A stretch of DNA of 64,000 nt from Streptomyces sp. CB02366. GTDB lineage: Bacteria; Actinomycetota; Actinomycetes; Streptomycetales; Streptomycetaceae. The notes under the pieces were generated by a model. The model saw only the letters and a program-made list of their open reading frames with translations. It was not told where the DNA came from and made no database searches. Both the position numbers and the translations under genes were made by a program. Numbering within the stretch: the stretch's first letter is position 1; each line of letters begins with the position of its first letter. Positions 35,340 to 43,290 of the stretch are shown here, piece after piece. The stretch covers positions 372,001-436,000 of the forward strand of contig NZ_LIVT01000003.1 of NCBI RefSeq assembly GCF_001905905.1. Reading direction: 5' to 3'.

Positions 35340-36263
35340 TCAGTTGACCCCCGCGTCGATGAGGGACCGGGTGGCGGACCGTACGACGGCCTCGTTCTCC
35401 GGGCTCAGGGGCCGGCGGGGCGGACGGCAGACGCCGCCGGTCCTGCCGATCATGTCCTGGCCGAGCTTGATGGCCTGGACGAACTCGGTCCTGCTGTCCC
35501 AGCGCAGTACGGGGTGGAGCTTGCGGTAGAGCGGCAGCGCCGTGTCGAGATCGCCGGCCAGCGAGGCGTGGTAGAGGTCGAGGCAGGCGCGCGGGAAGAC
35601 CTGGGGGTAGCCGGCGACCCAGCCCTTGGCGCCGGCGACGGCGACCTCCAGGAGGGTGTCGTCGGTGCCGACGACGAGGTCGAGGCCGGGAGCGAGTTCG
35701 TTGATGGCGTAGCAGCGGCGTACGTCGCCGGAGAACTCCTTCACCCCCACGATGAACCCTTCGGCGTGCAGCTTGGCCAGTAGCTCCGGGCGCAGGTCGA
35801 CCTTGGTGTCGATGGGGTTGTTGTAGGCGGTGACGGGGAGACCGGCGGAGGCGACCGCCTCGTAGTGCTCCAGGACGGCGCGGTCGTCGGCCCGGTAGGC
35901 GTTGGGCGGCAGGCACATGACGGCCTGGCACCCGGCGTCCTTGGCGAACTGCGCGTGCCTTCTCGCCTCGATCGCGCCGTACGCCCCGACGCCCGGCATG
36001 ACGGTGAAGCCCTCGGGCGCGTGCGCGACGGCGGTCTCCACGACGCGGTCGCGCTCCTCGTACGTCAGGGTCTGGTACTCGCCCAGCGAGCCGTTGGGGG
36101 CGACCCCGTGCAGGCCCTGTCCGGCGAGCCAGGCGACGTTGTCCCCGTAGGCCCCGAAGTCGACGGCGAGGTTCCGGTCGAACGGAAGGCCGGTCGCGAC
36201 GATGACGCCGTGCCAGGGCAGGCGGGCGCGGTCGGTGGCATCCGTGCGGTTCGTGCTCTCCAT
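35340..36263 (-). CDS. DapA-family 1-pyrroline-4-hydroxy-2-carboxylate deaminase
   Basis: A 307-residue aldolase-type barrel. The Schiff-base lysine is K175 in GFIVGVKEFSGD, with the YNNP tyrosine at about 147 and GVAPNGSLGEYQTL near the N-terminus. DapA-family members in this context deaminate 1-pyrroline-4-hydroxy-2-carboxylate to 2-oxoglutarate semialdehyde. The ATG at 36263 follows GAGGAGACC. It lies between the dehydrogenase subunits and the epimerase. Dihydrodipicolinate synthase itself is unlikely given the neighbours. Confidence 0.88.
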   Translation of the reverse strand: MESTNRTDATDRARLPWHGVIVATGLPFDRNLAVDFGAYGDNVAWLAGQGLHGVAPNGSLGEYQTLTYEERDRVVETAVAHAPEGFTVMPGVGAYGAIEARRHAQFAKDAGCQAVMCLPPNAYRADDRAVLEHYEAVASAGLPVTAYNNPIDTKVDLRPELLAKLHAEGFIVGVKEFSGDVRRCYAINELAPGLDLVVGTDDTLLEVAVAGAKGWVAGYPQVFPRACLDLYHASLAGDLDTALPLYRKLHPVLRWDSRTEFVQAIKLGQDMIGRTGGVCRPPRRPLSPENEAVVRSATRSLIDAGVN

Positions 36264-36276
36264 GGGATCGGTCTCC

Positions 36277-37767
36277 TCAGTCGGATGTGATCGGGCGGAT
36301 GCGGTCGGAAGGCGGCTCGGCGGCGTCGGCGAGCGCGCCGAGGGTGAGGGGGGTGGCGATCAGCCGTTCCGCCGGGACGTACGGCCGGCCGCGGGGGGCG
36401 ACGAGGCCGTGCACGGCGGGACCGCACATCCGGCCCTGGCACCAGCCCATGCCGGCCCGGGTGAGCTGTTTGACCTGGCGGTGATCGGCTGCCGGGCCCT
36501 CGGCGCGGGCGGTGCGGACGGCTTCGGCGGTGACCTCCTCGCACCGGCAGACCGTGGTGTCGTCGGTCAGCCAGGCGGGCCAGGCCGGGGGCAGGGGGTG
36601 GGCCTGCGCCATGGCACGGGCGAAGGCGCGGCGCCGGGCCACCGTCCGGCGCGCGGCGGCCGGGCGCCGGTGGTCCGGCCGCCCCGGCGCGGCGAGGTCG
36701 GCGAGTACCGACACGGCGGCGAGGCGGCCCTCGTCCACGGCGAGCGCGGCCCCGCCCACTCCGCAGGTCTCGCCCGCCGTGTACACGCCGGGAGCCGTGG
36801 TGCGCTGCCCGTCGTCGACGGCGGCGGCCATGGTGCCGTCACCCGCGTCGACGAGGTCGCAGCCGAGTGGGAGCAGCAGGTCGAGCTGGGGGACGAAGCC
36901 CCAGCCGACCCCCACGGTGTCGGCCTCGATCCGGCGCTCCGTGCCGGGGACCGGCCGCCCGTCGGCGTCCAGGGACGCGGTGCGCACGACGGCGACCCGG
37001 CCCTCCCCCTCGGCGGCGACGACGGCGGTGCGGGTACGGACCGGAACCCGGTGGCGGGCGAGTACGGCCGCGTACCGCGCGGCTTCGGCCCACTTGGCGG
37101 GGTTGCGCAGCAACGGTCCGGGGCGGCGCAGCCAGGCCGTGGGCGCGCTCGCCTCGCAGACGGCGGCGACCTCGGCCCCTCGTGCGGCGAGGGCGGCGGC
37201 GACGGGCAGCAGGAAGGGGCCGGTGCCGCCGAGGACCACCCGGCTTCCGGCGGTGACTCCCCCGCCCTTGAGCAGCGACTGGAGCCCGCCGACGGTGAGG
37301 ACGCCTGGCAGGTCCCAGCCGGGGAAGGGGAGTTGGCGGTCGTACGCGCCGGTCGCGACCAGCAGCGCCGGGGCGCGCAGGAGGACGGCGTGCTCCTCGG
37401 GCGGGCGGGAGCGGTCCACGGCGTGGACGGCGAAGCCGTGCTCCTCGCGGACGGCGGTCCACACGTGATGGTTCAGCAGCAGGGCGAGCCGCCCGGTGTG
37501 CCGGTGGGCGGTCAGGGTGGCGCGGAAAGCACGGTAGGCGGGCAGATCGTGGTGCAGGTCGGCGGTGGGGATCGCCCGGCGGGCGTGGTCCGGCGGGTGG
37601 CGCCAGAACTGGCCGCCGGGGGCGGCGCCGGAGTCGACGAGGGCGACCCGCAGGCCGCCGTCCAGGGCGGTGACGGCGGCGGCCATCCCTGCGGGCCCGG
37701 CGCCGACGACCACGAGGTCAGGGGGGCCGGGCCGCTCGCCCGCCGCGCGCTCCGAAGGCTCACGCAT
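36277..37767 (-). CDS. FAD/NAD(P)-binding oxidoreductase with BFD-like [2Fe-2S] end (D-hydroxyproline dehydrogenase alpha-type subunit)
   Basis: A 496-residue flavoprotein. The FAD motif is DLVVVGAGPAGMAAAV at about 17-32, a second nucleotide motif is SRVVLGGTGPFLLPVAAAL near 175, and GVYTAGETCGVGGAAL closes the fold. The C-terminal part has the cysteines TVCRCEEV and GWCQGRMCGP, a BFD-like [2Fe-2S] site. Such subunits work with a DAO-like subunit and a small ferredoxin-like subunit to oxidise D-hydroxyproline. Its start overlaps the small [2Fe-2S] gene by eight bases. Confidence 0.86.
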   Translation of the reverse strand: MREPSERAAGERPGPPDLVVVGAGPAGMAAAVTALDGGLRVALVDSGAAPGGQFWRHPPDHARRAIPTADLHHDLPAYRAFRATLTAHRHTGRLALLLNHHVWTAVREEHGFAVHAVDRSRPPEEHAVLLRAPALLVATGAYDRQLPFPGWDLPGVLTVGGLQSLLKGGGVTAGSRVVLGGTGPFLLPVAAALAARGAEVAAVCEASAPTAWLRRPGPLLRNPAKWAEAARYAAVLARHRVPVRTRTAVVAAEGEGRVAVVRTASLDADGRPVPGTERRIEADTVGVGWGFVPQLDLLLPLGCDLVDAGDGTMAAAVDDGQRTTAPGVYTAGETCGVGGAALAVDEGRLAAVSVLADLAAPGRPDHRRPAAARRTVARRRAFARAMAQAHPLPPAWPAWLTDDTTVCRCEEVTAEAVRTARAEGPAADHRQVKQLTRAGMGWCQGRMCGPAVHGLVAPRGRPYVPAERLIATPLTLGALADAAEPPSDRIRPITSD

Positions 37768-38023
37768 CGTCGTCCTCCCCCGTCGTGACGGCCATCCCGG
37801 CGCGGGCCTGCACCAGGCAGGCGCGCTGCCCGCCCGTGCCGTCGACGGTCACGAGGCAGTCGTGACAGACGCCGATCCCGCAGAAGACCCCGCGCGGCCG
37901 CCGTCCGCCCCTCGTGGTGCGCCAGGCGATCCGGCCCGAGGCGACGAGTGCGGCGGCCAGGGTCTGTCCCGGGACGAACGGCAACGGCTCGCCGTCCACG
38001 GTGAACACGGTCACTGCGGTCAC
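37760..38023 (-). CDS. Small [2Fe-2S]-binding subunit of hydroxyproline dehydrogenase
   Basis: An 87-residue ferredoxin-like protein. The cluster cysteines are in RGVFCGIGVCHDCLVTVDG, plus a later ACL. The N-terminus (VFTVDGEPLPFVPGQTLAAAL) is the beta-grasp opening. It probably carries electrons between the two flavin subunits next to it. The GTG at 38023 overlaps the stop of the DAO-like gene (GTGA), and the stop runs into the start of the FAD/BFD gene, so the three are translated as one unit. Confidence 0.88.
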   Translation of the reverse strand: MTAVTVFTVDGEPLPFVPGQTLAAALVASGRIAWRTTRGGRRPRGVFCGIGVCHDCLVTVDGTGGQRACLVQARAGMAVTTGEDDDA

Positions 38024-39180
38024 GTCGGCACACCTCCGGTGGTGAGGAATCGGTCGGGCAGCAGGCCGCGGTGGGCGGCCGGGTCGGCGCCGCGCCACGG
38101 GTGGCCGAGCAGATGGGCGGTGATGAGAGCGCCGGTTCCGGGGGCGAGGCCGATGCCGGCGCCCTCGTGGCCGCATGCGTGGAGGACGCCGGGGACGCGG
38201 GGGTCGGGGCCGACGACCGGCAGATGGTCCGGGCAGTACGGCCGGAAGCCCCGGTAGGCGCGGATCAGGTGGACGTCGCGCAGGAACGGGAAGAGGCGGC
38301 AGGCCCGGGCGGCGAGCACGGCCACCACGGCCGGGTTCATCGTGGTGTCGAAGCCGACGCGTTCGCGGCTGGCCCCGATCAGGATGGTGCCCGCGCGGGT
38401 TCCCTCGACGACGCAGGAGGTCTCCAGGCCCGCCTCGTCGGAGGCGACGTTGGCGACGTAGTCGGCGGAGTAGACCTTGTGCCGGATCATCGGCGGCAGG
38501 GGTTCGGTGACGAGGACGAAGCCCCGGCGCGGCAGGATCTCGACGGGGGCGCCGAGCCGGCGGCCGACCTCGCCGCCCCAGGTGCCGGCGGCGTTGACCA
38601 CCGCGTCGGCGGTCAGCACGGCGCCGTCCGCGGTGCGCACTCCGGTGATCCGTCCTCCGGCTCCGGTGACGGCGGCGGCGGCCTCGCCGGTGTGTGTCCG
38701 GGCGCCGTGCCGGACGGCGGCCCGCAGCAGGGCGGCCGCCGCGAGGACGGGCTGGACCTGGGCGTCCTGCGGGTAGTGGACGCCGCCGGGGAGGCCGGGT
38801 GCGCTGTGCGGTTCGAGATCGGCGGGACGGTCGACGCGTACGGTGCGGACGCCTGCCGCCGCCTGGCGCTCCGCGAACGCGTGCAGGGCCGTGAGGGAGG
38901 CGGGCGTACCGGCGACGACCAGTCCGCCCTTGGCCTCCCACTCGATCGCGGACGCGCCGACCTCTTCGCCCGCCTCGTCCCACAGCCTGCGGCTGAGCCG
39001 GGCCAGCTCCAGCTCGGGTCCGGGTTCCTTGTCGGAGAGGAGGATGTTGCCCTCCCCCCGGCTCGTGGTCCCCGCGCCGACGGGCCCCCGGTCGAGGACC
39101 GTGACGTCGAGGCCAGCGGCAGCGGCGTGGAATGCGCAGGCGGCGCCCACGATGCCCGCGCCGACGACGATGACTTTCAC
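38020..39180 (-). CDS. DAO-family FAD oxidoreductase (D-hydroxyproline dehydrogenase catalytic-type subunit)
   Basis: About 386 residues of the glycine/D-amino-acid oxidase fold. VIVVGAGIVGAACAFHAA is the FAD motif at residues 3-20; VVNAAGTWGGEVGRRLG and HACGHEGAGIGLAPGTG are typical of the family. With its two partners it would oxidise cis-4-hydroxy-D-proline to 1-pyrroline-4-hydroxy-2-carboxylate. The GTG at 39180 is preferred over 39186 because GGGGGTGG then has a workable distance. It is the first gene of the five-gene operon and is divergent from the aldehyde dehydrogenase gene. Confidence 0.86.
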   Translation of the reverse strand: MKVIVVGAGIVGAACAFHAAAAGLDVTVLDRGPVGAGTTSRGEGNILLSDKEPGPELELARLSRRLWDEAGEEVGASAIEWEAKGGLVVAGTPASLTALHAFAERQAAAGVRTVRVDRPADLEPHSAPGLPGGVHYPQDAQVQPVLAAAALLRAAVRHGARTHTGEAAAAVTGAGGRITGVRTADGAVLTADAVVNAAGTWGGEVGRRLGAPVEILPRRGFVLVTEPLPPMIRHKVYSADYVANVASDEAGLETSCVVEGTRAGTILIGASRERVGFDTTMNPAVVAVLAARACRLFPFLRDVHLIRAYRGFRPYCPDHLPVVGPDPRVPGVLHACGHEGAGIGLAPGTGALITAHLLGHPWRGADPAAHRGLLPDRFLTTGGVPT

Positions 39181-39194
39181 GCCCACCCCCTAGT

Positions 39195-39214
39195 GCAATG
39201 TCACATGCCATTGC
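39195..39214. promoter_or_regulatory. Candidate GntR operator between hydroxyproline operon and aldehyde dehydrogenase
   Basis: CAATGTCA (39196-39203) faces TGCCATTG (39206-39213), an 8-bp inverted repeat with one mismatch and a two-base gap. It lies 15 bases upstream of the leftward operon's start. Its words recur near the GntR gene (GTGACATTG at 33488) and the collagenase (CAATGGCA at 32978), so one regulator may bind all three. Confidence 0.6.
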
Positions 39215-39325
39215 TTAGGCTATACATCCGGACGACCCGAGGACAACGCCGCCGCCCGGACGACTTTCACCGGGCATCCGACGACCGCGCGCCGCTCACC
39301 GGCGGGCACAGGGAGACGCAGAACC

Positions 39326-41047
39326 GTGCACCCGACCGAAGAATCGCCCCGACCCGACGACCGGCCCCCGACCGGCGACTCCCCGCGGCCCGGGACCGCT
39401 TCACCCCTCGGCGGCCCACCGCCGGCCGTCGATGGACCGCCCCTCGGCCCGCCCCTGACCGGCGGCGACCCCCGGCCCGCCCCCGCGCCTCTCAGCGGGC
39501 ATTCACTGCTGGCCGGCCGCGAGGCCCCCGGCGCCGGGGACGCCTGGCACGCGGTCGCCGCCGCCTCCGGCGAGCCCTTCGGCCCACCGCACCGCGACGC
39601 CTCGGCGGCCCAGGTGGCCGAGGCTGCGCGGCTGGCCGCGGCCGACGCCCGCGCCTACCGCACCCTGCCGGCGGCGCGCCGGGCGGCCTTCCTCGACGCC
39701 TGCGCGGAGGAGATCGAGGCGCTGGGCGACCCCCTGGTGGAGCTGGCGGCCCGGGAGACCGGCCTGCCCCCGGCCCGGTTGACCGGCGAACGAGCGCGCA
39801 CCTGCGGGCAGTTGCGACTCTTCGCCGACCTCGTCAGGAGCGGGGCGGCGCTCGGCGCCCGCATCGCGACCGGGCCCTCGGGCACGGACGTACGACTCCG
39901 GCGCGTCGCCCTCGGCCCGGTGGCCGTGTTCGGGGCGTCCAACTTCCCGCTGGCGTTCTCGGTCGCGGGCGGCGACACCGCGTCCGCACTGGCCGCCGGC
40001 TGCCCCGTGGTGGCCAAGGCGCACCCCGCGCACCCGGGCACCTGCGAGGCGGTGGCCCGCGCGGTCACGGCAGCCGCCGCGCGCACCGGCATGCCGGCCG
40101 GCGTGTTCTCCCTGCTGGTGGGCCGGGGCCATGATGTCGGCCTCGCCCTGGTCCGCGACCCGCGGATCGCGGCGGTGGGCTTCACCGGCTCCCGGGCGGG
40201 CGGGCTGGCCCTGGTCGCCGCCGCGCAGGCCCGGCCCGTACCCGTCCCGGTCCACGCGGAGATGTCCGCGGTCAACCCGGTGATCATGCTCGCCGGCGCC
40301 CTCGCCGCACCGGAGGAGACGGCCGCGGCGTACGTGGCGTCGCTGACCGGCGGGGCGGGCCAGTTCTGCACCAACCCCGGCCTCCTGCTGGTGCCGGCGG
40401 GAACGGCGGGCGACGGCTTCCTCGCGGAGGCGGCCCGGTCGCTCGGCGCCACGGAGGGCCAGGTCATGCTCACTCCGACGACCGCCCGGGCGTACACGGA
40501 GGGGGTACGCCGCTGGGGGGCCGTGCCCGGCGTACGCGAGGCGGCCCGGGGCACGGCGGGCCCCGGGCCCAACGCACCGGCCCCCGTGCTCCTGGAATGC
40601 GACGCGGAGACGTACACCGCGCACGGGGCGCTCGGCGGCGAGGTCTTCGGCCCGGCGGGACTCGTCGTGCGCTGGTCCGGCACGCCGGAACTCACCGCGC
40701 TCCTGGAGGGGTTGGAAGGACAGCTCACGGCCACCCTGCACGCGGCGGACACCGACCGCTCGACCGCGCTGGAACTGCTGCCGGTCCTGGAGGACCGGGC
40801 GGGCCGCGTCCTGTGGGGCGGCTGGCCCACCGGCGTGGAGGTCTGCCACGCGATGGTGCACGGAGGCCCGTGGCCCGCGACGAGTTCTCCCGGCACGACG
40901 AGCGTCGGCGCACTCGCGATCGAACGCTGGCTGCGCCCGGTCTGCTACCAGTCCTTCCCCGACGCCCTCCTGCCCCCCGAACTCCGCGCCGACGACCCGT
41001 TCCCGGCCCCCCGCCCCACCGGCCCGGGATTCACGCCGGGGGTCTGA
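39326..41047 (+). CDS. Aldehyde dehydrogenase, 2-oxoglutarate semialdehyde type
   Basis: A 573-residue ALDH. The nucleophile is C348 in GAGQFCTNPG, the general base E312 in HAEMS, and GFTGSRAGG (about 285-293) is the NAD(P) site. The branch with FGASNFPLAFSVAGGDTASA is the 2-oxoglutarate semialdehyde (2,5-dioxovalerate) group, which completes the hydroxyproline route to 2-oxoglutarate. About 55 Pro/Gly/Asp-rich residues precede the usual start (LSGHSLLAG); the GTG at 39326 with GGGAG supports them, but a later start cannot be excluded. It is divergent from the operon. Confidence 0.88.
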   Translation: MHPTEESPRPDDRPPTGDSPRPGTASPLGGPPPAVDGPPLGPPLTGGDPRPAPAPLSGHSLLAGREAPGAGDAWHAVAAASGEPFGPPHRDASAAQVAEAARLAAADARAYRTLPAARRAAFLDACAEEIEALGDPLVELAARETGLPPARLTGERARTCGQLRLFADLVRSGAALGARIATGPSGTDVRLRRVALGPVAVFGASNFPLAFSVAGGDTASALAAGCPVVAKAHPAHPGTCEAVARAVTAAAARTGMPAGVFSLLVGRGHDVGLALVRDPRIAAVGFTGSRAGGLALVAAAQARPVPVPVHAEMSAVNPVIMLAGALAAPEETAAAYVASLTGGAGQFCTNPGLLLVPAGTAGDGFLAEAARSLGATEGQVMLTPTTARAYTEGVRRWGAVPGVREAARGTAGPGPNAPAPVLLECDAETYTAHGALGGEVFGPAGLVVRWSGTPELTALLEGLEGQLTATLHAADTDRSTALELLPVLEDRAGRVLWGGWPTGVEVCHAMVHGGPWPATSSPGTTSVGALAIERWLRPVCYQSFPDALLPPELRADDPFPAPRPTGPGFTPGV

Positions 41048-41129
41048 ACTCCGGCGGCTCACGGGACCGTCGGGCTCCGGAGGGACCGTCTCGCGGCACC
41101 GCGCCGCCGGGAGGGGCCGGTCGGCGCCC

Positions 41130-41159
41130 TTGACACCCCACCCGGCAGGCGCATGTAAT
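41130..41159 (+). promoter_or_regulatory. Predicted vegetative promoter
   Basis: TTGACA at 41130-41135 and TGTAAT at 41154-41159 are 18 bases apart, a good match to the main streptomycete sigma (HrdB) consensus. It lies 44 bases before the ATG of the alpha/beta hydrolase gene. Confidence 0.6.
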
Positions 41160-41202
41160 CAGCGGCTTCACGTCTGAACTCGCTTACGGCATAGGAGCGT
41201 TC

Positions 41203-42144
41203 ATGGACATGGACCACGGCGGCCACGCCCCCGAGGGCGCCGGGGGGCCGTCCCCGGACCACGAGGACGGGCGGCGGCTCACGTCGTTCGAACGCGACGG
41301 CCTGGTCTTCGACGTCGTGGACCGGGGGCCGCTCGGCGGGGAGACCGTCGTGCTCCTGCACGGCTTCCCGCAGACGTCGAGTTCCTGGGACCTGCTCGCT
41401 CCGCTGCTGCACGCCCAGGGGTATCGCACCCTCGCCCCCGACCAGCGGGGGTACTCGCCCCGTGCCCGGCCGCGCGGCAGGTTCGCCTACCGCATGTCCC
41501 AACTGGCCGAGGACGTCGCCGCCCTCATCGAGGCGGCCGGCCCCCGCGGCGGCAGGGCGCACGTCGTCGGACACGACTGGGGCGCCGCGGTCGCCTGGAC
41601 GCTGGCCGCCTCCCGGCCGGAGGCGGTGGCCACGCTGACCGCGCTCTCGGTCCCGCACCCCGCCGCCTTCATACGGTCCCTGGTCACCAGCCGCCAGTTC
41701 CTGATGTCCTGGTACATGTTCGCCTTCCAGATACCGTGGCTCCCCGAGCTGTTGATCCGCCGCATCGACCCGGCCGCGGCTCCGCGCGTCACCGAACACC
41801 TGGCGGCGGGGCAGGCCCCGGAGCGTCTGGCCCGGGACATGGAGAACCTGGTGGCCTCGGGCGCGCTCACCCCCGCCGTCAACTGGTACCGGGCGATGCC
41901 CTTCGCCACCCCGAGCGGACTGGGCAAGATCACCGTCCCGACCCTCTTCGTGAACAGCGACAGCGACCCGGTCCTGGGCCAGGCGGGCGTCGCACACACC
42001 CGCCGGCTCGTGACGGGCCCGTACACCTTCCGCACCCTGACCGGAATCGGCCACTGGATTCCGGAGCAGGCGGCCCCCGAGCTGGCGGAACTCCTGCGCG
42101 CGCACCTCGCGGGCACGGCCCGGGGACCGGAGCGGGGCCGGTAG
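41203..42144 (+). CDS. Alpha/beta hydrolase, epoxide-hydrolase-like
   Basis: A 313-residue enzyme. VVLLHGFPQTSSSWDLL (oxyanion HGFP) and AHVVGHDWGAAVAW, whose Asp is the nucleophile of epoxide hydrolases and dehalogenases, are present; the acid and His are in NSDSDPVLG and GIGHWIPEQ. The first about 25 residues are His/Asp/Gly-rich and not part of the fold. The ATG at 41203 follows TAGGAGCG. A good promoter lies upstream and a strong palindrome just after the stop, so it is probably a single-gene unit. The substrate is unknown. Confidence 0.88.
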   Translation: MDMDHGGHAPEGAGGPSPDHEDGRRLTSFERDGLVFDVVDRGPLGGETVVLLHGFPQTSSSWDLLAPLLHAQGYRTLAPDQRGYSPRARPRGRFAYRMSQLAEDVAALIEAAGPRGGRAHVVGHDWGAAVAWTLAASRPEAVATLTALSVPHPAAFIRSLVTSRQFLMSWYMFAFQIPWLPELLIRRIDPAAAPRVTEHLAAGQAPERLARDMENLVASGALTPAVNWYRAMPFATPSGLGKITVPTLFVNSDSDPVLGQAGVAHTRRLVTGPYTFRTLTGIGHWIPEQAAPELAELLRAHLAGTARGPERGR

Positions 42145-42145
42145 G

Positions 42146-42169
42146 GCCGCCCCGGGCGCCCGGGGCGGC
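42146..42169. terminator. 24-bp perfect palindrome between convergent genes
   Basis: A perfect GC-only palindrome (12 + 12) starts two bases after the hydrolase stop and ends 11 bases before the stop of the convergent FUSC gene. It can form a very stable hairpin from either strand and is best read as a two-way terminator without a U-tract, common in Streptomyces. Confidence 0.7.
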
Positions 42170-42180
42170 GCCGGGCCCTC

Positions 42181-43245
42181 CTACCCGGCGCGCGACCGGC
42201 GTTCGACGGTGATGTCCGTGGAACCGTCGCGCACCGCCCGCCCGGCCTCGTCCGCGTCGGCCCCCGCGAAGACCAGGATGTCCGCGGCGACCAGCCGTAC
42301 GCTCTCCCCCACCGCGACCGGGACGGCCTGGCCGCCGGCCGGGGCGTCCCGGACGACGGCGAGGGTGCGCCGGGCGGCGTGCTGGAAGACGGCATGGCTT
42401 CCCCGTGCCGCCGCCAGCGCGTCCAGGACCCCGGACAGCCCCCGCACCGTGGCCGCGAACGTCTTCCTGTGCGCCGGGGTGAGGATCGTGGCGCCGCGGA
42501 TGAGGGTGAGACAGCTGTTGCCGAGCAGGTCCAGGTAGCGCGTGGCGGCGATCTCCTGCTGGAGGGGGCCCCGGCGCCCCCGCCAGCGGGGGGTCCGGCG
42601 GGCGACGGCGATGGCGTCGTCCCGGGTGCGGCCGAGGTCGTTCAACAGGGTGTAGACCGGGCGCAGTTCCTCCCACGGCTGGTCCTCCCGGCCGTCCGCC
42701 GACGCGTCCAGTGTGCGGGCCGTCAGCTCCAGTGAGCGGCCCAGCCCCTTCAACGTGGCGGCCTCGGCCCGTCTCAGCAGGCTGAACGGGTGCGGAGGAA
42801 AGAGGACTTGGCTGAACACGAGCGCGACACCCGCCCCCAGCAGGGCGTCCTGTACGCGGTCGATGCCGGCCTGCTGTCCGGCCGCGACGGAGATCACCGC
42901 GCCCACGGCCGCCTGCGCCATCGTGATGCGCTCGCCGTCGAGGAGGAGCGCGACGAGAAGCGCGCACAGCACGGCGGAACCGACCGCCGCGTCACCGTGG
43001 CCGAGGAAACGGAAGGCCAACTGCCCCACGATCACACCCGCGATGACCCCGGACATGACGCGTACCGCGTTGGTGCCGCGCCCGCCCACCGGGGTGTTGA
43101 GGGCGACGAGGGTCGCGATCGGGGCGAAGAGCGGAACGTGGTGGTCGAAGACGTTGCCGGCGATCCACCAGGAGAGCGCGGCCGCCGCGGACTGCTGGAG
43201 CAACGGCCACAGGTTGTCCCTGACGCGCAGCCACGCCTCGTGCAT
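42181..43245 (-). CDS. FUSC-family membrane protein (aromatic-acid exporter type)
   Basis: A 354-residue protein. The N-terminal half has about five to six membrane helices (AAAALSWWIAGNVF, LFAPIATLVALNTPVGGRG, AVRVMSGVIAGVIVGQLAF); the TPVGGRGTNAVRV loop is typical of FUSC/YccS-like proteins. The C-terminal half is cytoplasmic and helical. The family includes aromatic-acid and antibiotic efflux proteins; the substrate is unknown. The ATG follows GAGGAGGGAGG. It lies after the zwf-like gene on the same strand with a 45-base gap carrying a weak GCCTCC/GGAGGC hairpin. Confidence 0.85.
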   Translation of the reverse strand: MHEAWLRVRDNLWPLLQQSAAAALSWWIAGNVFDHHVPLFAPIATLVALNTPVGGRGTNAVRVMSGVIAGVIVGQLAFRFLGHGDAAVGSAVLCALLVALLLDGERITMAQAAVGAVISVAAGQQAGIDRVQDALLGAGVALVFSQVLFPPHPFSLLRRAEAATLKGLGRSLELTARTLDASADGREDQPWEELRPVYTLLNDLGRTRDDAIAVARRTPRWRGRRGPLQQEIAATRYLDLLGNSCLTLIRGATILTPAHRKTFAATVRGLSGVLDALAAARGSHAVFQHAARRTLAVVRDAPAGGQAVPVAVGESVRLVAADILVFAGADADEAGRAVRDGSTDITVERRSRAG

Positions 43246-43290
43246 CGTCCTCCCTCCTCGCCCCTCCTCACGACGCCTCCCCAGGAGGCC

